Under the pieces are notes generated by a model. That model saw only the letters and a program-made list of their open reading frames with translations, searched no databases and had not been told where the DNA came from. The position numbers and the translations under genes are program-made. Below, in pieces: positions 54,775 through 62,001 of a DNA stretch of 64,000 nt. The DNA lies in the NCBI GenBank assembly GCA_026954325.1, contig JAIXKK010000175.1, positions 40,374 to 104,373 on the forward strand, read 5' to 3'. Each line of letters opens with the position of its first letter. Within the stretch, counting starts at the first letter, position 1. Source of the DNA: Bryobacterales bacterium (GTDB taxonomy: Bacteria; Acidobacteriota; Terriglobia; Bryobacterales; Bryobacteraceae).

Positions 54775-55431
54775 ATGGTAGTACGTGCCGGGCTCGTGTT
54801 GGCTCTGATCACCACGGCGGTTGCGGGCGAGCGAAAGCCCGTCACCGCCCAAGCTGGAAACCTGAAGCTCTCAGTACAAGCTGTCGCCTACCTGAGCAAG
54901 GACGATATCAAGCGAGAGCTTGGATCCGAATTGCCTGCCGGCATTGTGCTGGTCGCAGTCACCGTCTCACCGAAGGGCAGCGAGCCGCTGAAGCTGTTTG
55001 CCGATGACTTCCTGCTTCACTCCTATAATGACGGCCAGAAATCCGGACCATTCGCGCCTTCACAGATTGCCGGTAGAGGCGGTCTTGCGCTTTCCGAGGG
55101 TAGTGATGGCGGGGGGGTGATGGCGGAAGACACCGGCCCCATCTATGGTGGGCTTGGGGGCGGCTATCCCGGACGCATGCCTGGCAGCGGGGGCGGATTT
55201 GGCAATTCGGCCTCGGTAGCCACAACGGAAACCAAGGTCAACGACGGCAAGAAGGAAAAGGAGAACCCCCTCCTCAAGATACTCAAGCAGAAAGGTCTCC
55301 CCGACAAGGAAATTTCGGCTCCTGTTAAAGGGTTTCTCTACTTTCCGCTCGAAGGGAAGCACAAGGCGAAGGATCTCGGCCTGGTGTACAACGGAGCGGG
55401 AGGAAAGTTGACCTTGGAATTTCACCAATAG
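54775..55431 (+). CDS. Exported hypothetical protein with Gly-rich linker
   Basis: A 218-residue protein with a short signal-like start (MVVRAGLVLALITTAVAG). Residues ~25-90 form a beta-rich domain (LKLSVQAVAYLSKDDIKRELG, GIVLVAVTVSPKGSEPLKLFADDFLLHSY). Residues ~100-150 are Gly-rich and disordered (GGLGGGYPGRMPGSGGGFGN). Residues ~160-218 are Lys-rich and end in a second strand set (GFLYFPLEGKHKAKDLGLVYNG). I cannot name the family; it looks like a DUF4352-like or telomeric-repeat-like exported fold at most. It ends four bases before the D-threonine-aldolase-like gene, so both share a transcript. Confidence 0.7.
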   Translation: MVVRAGLVLALITTAVAGERKPVTAQAGNLKLSVQAVAYLSKDDIKRELGSELPAGIVLVAVTVSPKGSEPLKLFADDFLLHSYNDGQKSGPFAPSQIAGRGGLALSEGSDGGGVMAEDTGPIYGGLGGGYPGRMPGSGGGFGNSASVATTETKVNDGKKEKENPLLKILKQKGLPDKEISAPVKGFLYFPLEGKHKAKDLGLVYNGAGGKLTLEFHQ

Positions 55432-55435
55432 ACTC

Positions 55436-56533
55436 ATGCGCATCTCTGAACTCGAAACACCCGCCATTCTCATTGATCTCGACATCATGGAGGGAAACCT
55501 CAAGCGGGTTGCTGACTACGCTCGAGCAAATGACCTGATGGTCAAGCCGCACACCAAGACTCACAAGATCCCCGCGTTGGCGCGGCGCCAGATGGATTTG
55601 GGCGCCGCCGGCGTGACGGTGGCCAAGGTTGGCGAGGCGGAAGTCATGCTCGAAGCGAATCCTCCGGAAATTTACGTTGCCTATCCCGTGATTGGGCGCA
55701 GCAAGATTGAGAGGCTTGTTGCCGTCGCCAGGAAGACGCGGGTGACTGTCGGGCTCGACAGCCTCTTTGCGGCACGGCAACTTTCCGATGCCGCCCGCGA
55801 GGCTCAGGTGAGCCTGCGCATTCTCGCGGAAGTAGACGCCGGGATGGGCCGGGTGGGTGTTTCCCCGGGGGAAGATCTGATCTCGCTTGGCCGTCAGATA
55901 TCGAACCTCCCCTGGCTGGAACTTCAGGGCATCACTTTCTATCCGGGCCACATCCAGACTACCGGCGATGAAGCCTTCAGTGCGCAACTCAAGGAACTCG
56001 CCGCGCTTGTTCAAAGCATTACCACGGACTGGAGGCGCGCCGGGTTGCCTCTGAACATCGTCAGCGGCGGCTCCACGCCGACATTGTTTCAATCTCATCA
56101 GGTCCGCGGAATGACGGAGATTCGCCCCGGCACCTACATCTTCAACGACAGGAACACCTGGGCCATTGGAGCGTGTTCCTACGAACACTGCGCCGCCTCC
56201 ATCCTGACTACGGTCGTTTCCACCGCCCGGCCGGGTCAAATCATCGTGGATGGCGGTACGAAAACCTTCTCTTCCGACCGGCAGGCCGTGTCCCCGGAAG
56301 CGAGCTTCGGCTACATTGTCGAGGCTCCGGAAGCCGTACTTTCCAAGATGAACGAGGAGCATGGCTACGTTGATCTTCGCGGCAGGGAAACCGGATTGTC
56401 CGTGGGAGATAGAATTCGCATCATTCCCAACCACATCTGTGCAGCCATGAACCTCCATGAGCAGGTGTACGGGATTCGGGGCGGCGAAGTGGTGGAGACC
56501 TGGCGCGTCGCGGGGCGCGGCAAATTGCAGTAA
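55436..56533 (+). CDS. PLP-dependent D-threonine aldolase / D-serine dehydratase-like enzyme
   Basis: A 365-residue fold-type III (alanine racemase-like) PLP enzyme. ETPAILIDLDIMEGNL opens the barrel. MVKPHTKTHKIPALARRQ supplies the Schiff-base Lys near residue 36, and GVTVAKVGEAEVM follows. The C-terminal beta domain carries PNHICAAMNLHE, where the His-x-Cys pair binds the divalent metal in D-threonine aldolases and D-serine dehydratases. It would split a D-beta-hydroxy amino acid to glycine and an aldehyde, or deaminate it. Which of the two cannot be decided here. Together with the nearby permease/ligase/dehydrogenase unit it points to amino acid or amino alcohol breakdown. Confidence 0.9.
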   Translation: MRISELETPAILIDLDIMEGNLKRVADYARANDLMVKPHTKTHKIPALARRQMDLGAAGVTVAKVGEAEVMLEANPPEIYVAYPVIGRSKIERLVAVARKTRVTVGLDSLFAARQLSDAAREAQVSLRILAEVDAGMGRVGVSPGEDLISLGRQISNLPWLELQGITFYPGHIQTTGDEAFSAQLKELAALVQSITTDWRRAGLPLNIVSGGSTPTLFQSHQVRGMTEIRPGTYIFNDRNTWAIGACSYEHCAASILTTVVSTARPGQIIVDGGTKTFSSDRQAVSPEASFGYIVEAPEAVLSKMNEEHGYVDLRGRETGLSVGDRIRIIPNHICAAMNLHEQVYGIRGGEVVETWRVAGRGKLQ

Positions 56534-56561
56534 GAGCGGGCGATGAAAAAACGACGCCCCG

Positions 56562-56696
56562 GCGCTGATCCAGTGCGTGGAGAACGGCCACGCCGGGAAC
56601 AACGGCGTGAGGGTCCATTACACCAGCCAGGGCCGCGGCCCGCTCGTCGTGAAGATCCGCGGATCCCCCTCTCTTGCAGTAATCCGAGGACTGTAA
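56562..56696 (+). pseudogene. N-terminal stub of an alpha/beta-hydrolase (epoxide hydrolase/haloalkane dehalogenase type)
   Basis: The frame from 56562 reads VENGHAGNNGVRVHYTSQGRGPLVVKIRG, very like the beginning of epoxide-hydrolase-type enzymes (NG..HY...G.GPLVVMIHGFPD). The sequence then changes (SPSLAVIRGL) and stops. The HG oxyanion motif is damaged (IRG for IHG), and no nucleophile or later part exists. No start codon in this frame was found. This looks like a deletion remnant of about 45 codons. Confidence 0.6.
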
Positions 56697-56758
56697 GACA
56701 TCAGAAAAAAGAGTTGCCGCGAACATCGCATTAGGAAACTATGGAGTGAGGAGAACTC

Positions 56759-57208
56759 ATGAAACACATCCTTTTCACTCTGTCGCTGTTCCTGTTCACG
56801 CTCCCGTTATACCCGCAAGGAGCCCCCACTCGCTCTTCGGTTGACCAACCCTACACTGTCGAGTTCTACTACAAGGTGCGGTGGGGCCACCAGCAGGAAT
56901 TCCTGCAACTGTTTCTGAAAAACCACTACCCTCTGCTCCGCAAGGTAGTGGAAGGTGGACGCATGCTTTCCGTGAAAATCGAGCAGCCCGCCAACCACAT
57001 GACCGAGGATTCGCGGTGGGATTACCGGGTCACCATTCGCTTCAAGAACTCCACCCTCGCCACGACAGCGAATCCCGATGAGGAGCGGCTGATCAAGCAA
57101 CTTTGGCCCGACCGGGAGACTTTCCAGCGCGAGGAGCAGCGCCGTTTCGAAATCCTGCAAGCCCACTGGGACCTTCCGGTGACGGACATCACCCCCTCGA
57201 ATCCTTAG
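56759..57208 (+). CDS. Small exported hypothetical protein
   Basis: A 149-residue protein with a clear signal peptide (MKHILFTLSLFLFTLPLYPQG) and a GAGG Shine-Dalgarno-like element about 7 bases before the ATG. The mature part has a beta-strand/helix pattern (YTVEFYYKVRWGHQQEFLQLFLKNHYPLLRKVVEGG, DYRVTIRFKNSTLATTANPDEERLIKQLW) that could be a ferredoxin-like (ABM/EthD-type) fold. I do not recognise a named family. It stands alone before the debris region. Confidence 0.75.
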   Translation: MKHILFTLSLFLFTLPLYPQGAPTRSSVDQPYTVEFYYKVRWGHQQEFLQLFLKNHYPLLRKVVEGGRMLSVKIEQPANHMTEDSRWDYRVTIRFKNSTLATTANPDEERLIKQLWPDRETFQREEQRRFEILQAHWDLPVTDITPSNP

Positions 57209-57262
57209 CCGGCAAAAAGCAGCCCCCTTTCCACAACGCCGGGGCTCGCGCGTCAATGGGAT

Positions 57263-57281
57263 GGAGGCGCATGGCGCCTCC
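57263..57281. repeat. Perfect 8-bp inverted repeat GGAGGCGC-ATG-GCGCCTCC
   Basis: A compact hairpin 55 bases after the stop of the preceding gene, without a T-run. It could end that transcript or belong to the decayed insertion element downstream. From 57209 to 57424 nothing else is recognisable. Confidence 0.4.
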
Positions 57282-57424
57282 CCAACAGAACCAACAGGAG
57301 AGACTGAATATGCAATATCTATTGCCGCTTCATTTCCGGGCGGCAGTAGCAGTTTGACAATTCCGGAAGTCCACCGGGACACCGCGTGGTGTCAGCCGCC
57401 AAGCGCACGCAAGGAGAAATCCCG

Positions 57425-57769
57425 ATGGACGAATTGTAGAGCTGGAACCACACGAAATGAGAATGACAATATCGCGCCGTGTTCAGCCCGAAGTGTCGCG
57501 GACGAACGCCGTACGTGCAATTAAGGAAGAACCTGGACGGGGTGTTCCGGACACTGGCAAGCCGGGTGTCGCGGGTGGTTGGGTAACTGAAGGGGAAGAG
57601 TGCGATCCACTTGGCCAGGAGAAAGAAGACGAGCGGCCGGATCAGTTGAAACTGGAACTATGGCCAGCCACCGCGGAGGTGGCCCCCAATAACCGGGGCC
57701 GCGTTAGCGACCCCGCAGAGCCGGTTTGAGCGGCTCACAAGAAATAAAGCCCCCGGCTTTGCCCGGGGG
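57425..57769 (+). mobile_element. Decayed IS200/IS605-type element (tnpA pseudogene plus terminal hairpin)
   Basis: An AAGGAG is followed by ATG 57425 and MDEL, a stop, then SWNHTK, which matches the start of IS200-type TnpA. From 57467 another frame reads VFSPKCRGRTPYVQLRKN and GVFRTLA; after a deletion it joins VVG, a stop, and LKGKSAIHLARR. A third frame gives QEKEDERPDQLKLELW, the family's C-terminal end. The segment with the HUH metal motif and the one with the catalytic Tyr are both missing, so no transposase can be made. A GC hairpin (57750-57769) lies where IS200 elements carry their right-end structure. Motif order is seen directly; family naming is from memory. Confidence 0.8.
57750..57769. 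repeat. GC-rich hairpin CCCCCGG-cttTGC-CCGGGGG
   Basis: A 7-bp perfect stem with a 6-base loop. On the minus strand it is followed by CTTTATTTCTT, so it could terminate transcription coming from the TPR gene at 58075-59067. On the plus strand its place at the end of the decayed tnpA fits the subterminal hairpin that IS200/IS605 transposases recognise. Both readings are possible. Confidence 0.5.
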
Positions 57770-58074
57770 ATCAGCGAAGCGTTACTTTTCGCTGCGGTGG
57801 AGGAGTGGGCGGAAATAGCACGTTCAAAAAGATGAACGGGCCGACGATGCGCACGCCAGCGCTCCGGGATTGCTGTCAGCGAGAACTGACGCGGGTGGGG
57901 AGCGTGCGTCCATCGGCTTTCGGCCGGAGCCACGCCGCCGGATAACGCTTCGAACAACCCGGACTCGCTCGCCGGACCGCGTAAACCGGGCGTTTGTCCA
58001 CCGCGCTACACGGACGCACGGTGAGGCGGATTGCGCGGCCGTATTCCAAGCGCGGGAGAAAAAGCTTTGGGCGA
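57770..58074. other. Stretch without recognisable gene
   Basis: About 300 bases between the insertion-element remnant and the end of the TPR open frame. All frames were read on both strands, and only low-complexity Arg/Ala/Pro-rich shadow translations appear. It may be what is left of the lost 3' part of the TPR gene or of the insertion element. Confidence 0.5.
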
Positions 58075-59067
58075 TTATTCCGTTTGCGCCCCGCCGCGCG
58101 TATTCCAGACGAACCCAGCGCCGGGCGGGTCGCCCGGGCGCTGGAGCAAGAAGGGAGACACCCAATGAACATCTCGTTTTCTTGGGCGTTGCCGGCTACC
58201 CTGTTCGGCGTGAGGAACGCGGCGCGGGCGGCCGGGCAACCGGGAAGACTTGCCCAGCAGATTGAGCGCGACGCCCATCGCAACCAGGCTCTGGATGTGG
58301 CCCTGGACGTCGCCCGTAGCCTTCTGAAGATCCCGGGCCTGCTGATAGTCAAGGAACGCCTGGCCGGGGTGCCCATGCACGCGGTAGAGGCGGCCGATGC
58401 TGGTCAACGTGCGCGCGAGCGCCCGTTTGTCTCCCAGCGCCTCCAGAATCGAACGCGCGTGGCTCAGAGATTCGAACGCTGTATCGAAATTGTCCGCTCC
58501 GAATGCCAAGTCGCCTCGCGCGTGCAGAAGTTCGGCCTCGGCTCTTCGGGATCCGGTTTTTCGCGCCAGCTCCAACCCGCGCTTTATATGATCCAACCGC
58601 TCCGTGTCCGTGCCGAAGAATGACAGGCTGTAGTGCATCCTCGCGACGGCCGCCCAGTCCTCGATCGCTTCGAAGATCGCCATCGCGGCTTCGTACTCGC
58701 CGCGAGACTCCTGGTATCTGCCGGACATGTAGGCGTTCTGCCCGAGAAAGGTGTGGCTCTCGGCAGCCTTGCGCCGGTTTCCCGATCGCTCATACAGCGC
58801 AAGCGCGGCGTGGATTTGAACGTTGGACACCTCATACCGCGCCTCCTCGCTCAGCCTGGCTCCCAACGAGAATCGCGCCTGTGCTTCTGAAGGCGCGTCG
58901 TGCTCCTGAATGGCGAGATCGATGGTCTGTTCGAGGGCTTGCCGCGCACCAGGAGCATCCCCGTTGCGTAAAAGACTCCCGGCGTGCGTCAACCACTCGG
59001 CAGCGGTCTTCTGAGCCGAAACCGGCAGCAAGGGAACGAGCAGAAGGAGCACGGCCAGGAGACGCAT
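58075..59067 (-). pseudogene. TPR protein, probably 3'-truncated (CHAT-type tail missing)
   Basis: From ATG 59067 the frame encodes a signal peptide (MRLLAVLLLLVPLLPVSAQ) and about 250 residues of TPR repeats (ARQALEQTIDLAIQEHDAPSEAQARFSLGARL, ESRGEYEAAMAIFEAIEDWAAVARMHYSLS, GRLYRVHGHPGQAFLDYQQA). At about residue 275 (58245), after VAMGVALNLLGKS, helical sequence gives way to an Arg/Pro-rich tail without family character up to the stop. ECF/anti-sigma operons in these bacteria often end with TPR-CHAT protease-like proteins of 800 or more residues, so a deletion next to the decayed insertion element is likely. The 5' part may still be expressed: it starts four bases after the anti-sigma stop. 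Confidence 0.7.
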
Positions 59068-59071
59068 TGGA

Positions 59072-59896
59072 TCACCTGGCCGCCGGTTGATTCACGGCGT
59101 AGCATGCCCCGGCCTTGTACTCGCTCGTGCCCCGGCAGAGCCTTGCCGCCTCGCGGCGGGCCTCGGCGCTTCGTCCGGCGCGATCGTACGCCGCCGCAAG
59201 ATACCAGGAAATATCGTCCGAAAGGACGCCGCCGCGCAGGCGGGCGGCCCGCAGCGACTCGATTGCCGCTTCATTCCGGTTCAGAAGCAGGCGGCACACA
59301 CCCAGGTAGAACGCTGGATCAGCCCTGTCCGGATACTTCTGAACGAGCCTTTCCAACCTGCCCGCCGCTTCCGCGTAATCGTCCTTGTCATACGGTTCGA
59401 GCGCGGCTGCAAGCTCCGTCAGATACTCTTTGTTATCGCCGCCGGCGCCGCGATAGGTCAGGATAGCAGTGGCGGGGATCTTAATCGGCGCTTTGGCCAG
59501 GGTGAAGGGACTGACCCGCTGCGGCACGGCGGGCGCCGGCGCGGGAGCGGAGTACCGCATGCTCCGCAGGAACACGGCTCCCGTCACAATCACCGCTACG
59601 GCTGCCGCTGCCCACCGCCATAATCGAAGCCGGCCTCTCCGCGCTGTCTGCCACCTGGCGCGGATGCGCCTGTCCTCGGCTTCCGAAACGCCGGGAACCT
59701 CGTACTGGGCGAGATCAATACTCAACTGGCGGCAAAACGGGCAGACCGCAAGGTGACGAGCCACATCCTCGGCGCCTTCGAAAGCGATGCCGGACCGGGC
59801 CGCCATTAGAAGATCGGCCTTCGGACAGACACCCGCCGGCGGGTCGAGATCGCGCCGGAATTCCTGCTCCTCGGAATCGAATTCGGCGTTACTCAT
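59072..59896 (-). CDS. Zinc-finger anti-sigma factor with TPR periplasmic domain
   Basis: A 274-residue membrane protein. Residues ~45-60 contain a zinc-finger anti-sigma motif, DVARHLAVCPFCRQL (H-x3-C-x2-C). One membrane helix lies near residue 95 (LWRWAAAAVAVIVTGAVFL). The outer part has two to three TPR units (DDYAEAAGRLERLVQKYPDRADPAFYLGVCRLLLNRNEAAIESLRAARL). Its ATG lies in an 8-base overlap with the sigma gene (ATGAGTAA), the usual coupling of sigma and inhibitor. The periplasmic TPR could sense an envelope partner such as the next gene's product. Confidence 0.88.
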   Translation of the reverse strand: MSNAEFDSEEQEFRRDLDPPAGVCPKADLLMAARSGIAFEGAEDVARHLAVCPFCRQLSIDLAQYEVPGVSEAEDRRIRARWQTARRGRLRLWRWAAAAVAVIVTGAVFLRSMRYSAPAPAPAVPQRVSPFTLAKAPIKIPATAILTYRGAGGDNKEYLTELAAALEPYDKDDYAEAAGRLERLVQKYPDRADPAFYLGVCRLLLNRNEAAIESLRAARLRGGVLSDDISWYLAAAYDRAGRSAEARREAARLCRGTSEYKAGACYAVNQPAAR

Positions 59897-60356
59897 TCGG
59901 GGCCTCCGGGGACAATTGCCTGCGCAGGAGGCTGCGCGCGTATTGCAGATGTCCTTTCACTTGAATCTCGCTCAAACCGAGGCGCCCGGCGATTTCCGGC
60001 ACGGTCATCTCCTGAACGTAACGAAGCGTCAGGCAGATGCGGTGTACCGGCTTCAGAGCCGGGTCTTCGAAAAGCCCGGTGAGCGGTTCGCCGCGGTAGG
60101 GTTGGTCCGCCGGACGCTGCTCGATGTAGCGTTTCTCCAGCCCGGCACGCCGCCAATGGTCCGCCGCCCGGTTCTTTACGACCGCAAACAGCCATCCGGG
60201 GAGTCTTTCCGGCTCGATCGTTTTCCAGTTCTCGTGCAGCCGCAGGAAGGCGTCGGCGGTGATTTCCTCCGCGATGTCCCGCCGCCCCACGCATTGCATG
60301 GCGAAACGTATGACAACGTCGCGATACCGTCTGTACGCAAATTCGAATCCCTGCAC
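59889..60356 (-). CDS. ECF RNA polymerase sigma factor
   Basis: A 155-residue ECF sigma factor. Region 2 is FEFAYRRYRDVVIRFAMQCVGRRDIAEEITADAFLRLHENW, with PGWLFAVVKNRAADHWRRA. Region 4 is RICLTLRYVQEMTVPEIAGRLGLSEIQVKGHLQYARSLLRRQL. The start shown may be a few codons too far downstream or upstream; initiation codons are poor here. It heads the sigma/anti-sigma/TPR operon. The 189 bases upstream hold no gene; they contain the promoter region, which I could not resolve. Confidence 0.9.
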   Translation of the reverse strand: MQGFEFAYRRYRDVVIRFAMQCVGRRDIAEEITADAFLRLHENWKTIEPERLPGWLFAVVKNRAADHWRRAGLEKRYIEQRPADQPYRGEPLTGLFEDPALKPVHRICLTLRYVQEMTVPEIAGRLGLSEIQVKGHLQYARSLLRRQLSPEAPNE

Positions 60357-60545
60357 AGAATACGTCCGAAACGGCCGAATCGGAATAAACGAGTCGAGGA
60401 GTACATTTTACCCCGGTTTTGCCCAATCCTATCCTCTTCTGCGTCCTGAAACTTCCGGCAGCAGGTCAATCGGATGACGAAATTCTTGTTCATACAGCCA
60501 AGGGCATCACCCTGGATGTCGCTTGGGTTGATGTAAGGCAGGAGA

Positions 60546-61838
60546 TCAGTTCGTGAGCGCCTGGTAGACAGAAGTCATGAACTTGGGCTGAATGTCGGTG
60601 GCGTTAGGCATTAGCTGAATCATCAGAACGACTACGAGATGGCCTTCGCGGTCTACCTGGTAGGTGGTGCCGTAGGCTCCGCCCCAGCCGAAGGCGCCGG
60701 CGCCGGCCATGCCGCTTGCGCCGTAGCGATCGACGGTTTGGAATCCGAATCCGAAGCCGAGCCCGGTGGTGGAGTGGAGCGTTCCGGACTGGTTCGTGGT
60801 CATGAGCGCGGCGGCGCGCGGGCCGAGGATTCGCACGCCTCCGAGCATGCCGCCGTTGCGGATCATCTCGAGGAAGCGGGCGTAGTCATGGGCGGTGGAG
60901 GTTAAACCGGCTCCGCCGGCGAAGCTCTTACGGGGGCCATCGACGTAGTGTCCCTGTCCGCGGGCGCCTTCCTCGGCGCGAACGATTTTGCCGTCCGGAC
61001 CGCTTGCGTAAACCGTGGCGAGCCGGTCGCGCTCGGCGGGCGGGATGAAGAAGCGGGTGTCCTTCATTGCAAGGGGAGCGGTGATGCGGGTGCGGATGAA
61101 CTGATCGAGCGGCATGCCGGAAGCCTTCTCGACAATGCAGCCGAGGATGTCGGTGTTATAGCCGTAAACGAACGCCTCACCCGGTTGGGAGACAAAGGGA
61201 AGAGTGCCAAGGCGCTCCATGGTTTGACAGATAGGCTCGTCTTTGTCGGCGGTGTACCAGCCGTTGCCTGCGGCGGGACCAAGTCCCTTGGCCTCATACA
61301 GAGCGGCAATGTGGGGCTCGCGTCCATAGGAAATGCCGGCGGTATGGGTGAGCAAATCGGCGATGGTGATGGGCCGTTTGGCGGGAACGATTTTCGCGGC
61401 CCCGTTCTCATCCTTGAGGGCGACGGTGGTTTTCCGGAAGGTGGGGAGAAAGTCTCCGGCCGGCTGGTTGATGCCGATCTTGCCTTCTTCGATCAACGCC
61501 ATGACCGCCGTGCTGGTGATTGCCTTGGTTTGGGAGGCAATGCGGAACAGCGTGCCGGTGGTCATTTTGCGGCCGGCTTCCTTATCACTCCAGCCGAAGG
61601 CCTTTTCATAGGCGGGTTTGCCGTCGCGGAGGACCAGCGCAACGGCTCCGGCCACGCGATCCTGATCGACGAATTGCTGGAGGACGCGATCGATGCGGAC
61701 CAGGCGATCGGGCGCGAGCGCGTAGGTGAAGAGTGGCGTGGAGACGGCTTGTGATTGGGCGAAGCAGGATGAGAAGGCGGCGAAGGAGAGCAGAAAGGCA
61801 GAATTGAGGAGGCGAAGGGAAAAGGTTGGGTTTGACAT
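60546..61838 (-). CDS. Exported serine hydrolase of the beta-lactamase (class C/EstB) family
   Basis: A 430-residue enzyme. ATG 61838 is chosen because a signal peptide follows directly (MSNPTFSLRLLNSAFLLSFAAFSSCFAQ). The active-site Ser-x-x-Lys appears in FRIASQTKAITSTAVMALIEEG near residue 90, and the Tyr-x-Asn in FVYGYNTDILG near residue 205. The late GFGWGGAYGTTYQVD takes the place of the KTG box. Such proteins are esterases, D-aminopeptidases or penicillin-binding-protein-like hydrolases; activity on beta-lactams is not implied. It lies 163 bases after the peptidase gene on the same strand. Confidence 0.93.
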   Translation of the reverse strand: MSNPTFSLRLLNSAFLLSFAAFSSCFAQSQAVSTPLFTYALAPDRLVRIDRVLQQFVDQDRVAGAVALVLRDGKPAYEKAFGWSDKEAGRKMTTGTLFRIASQTKAITSTAVMALIEEGKIGINQPAGDFLPTFRKTTVALKDENGAAKIVPAKRPITIADLLTHTAGISYGREPHIAALYEAKGLGPAAGNGWYTADKDEPICQTMERLGTLPFVSQPGEAFVYGYNTDILGCIVEKASGMPLDQFIRTRITAPLAMKDTRFFIPPAERDRLATVYASGPDGKIVRAEEGARGQGHYVDGPRKSFAGGAGLTSTAHDYARFLEMIRNGGMLGGVRILGPRAAALMTTNQSGTLHSTTGLGFGFGFQTVDRYGASGMAGAGAFGWGGAYGTTYQVDREGHLVVVLMIQLMPNATDIQPKFMTSVYQALTN

Positions 61839-62001
61839 TGTGTAGCCGTGGGAGATGGTAGCACGCCCCGGGCCTTCGGGCGCATTTTCAGGAGATCTTT
61901 GGGAATGGGGGGCCGCGCAATGGGTGGTGCGTGATGCCGCCCAGTGCCGGGTCGCCCGGTGCGGTCGAATGCGAAGACACCCGGAGTCCCGTTCGCGGCG
62001 T

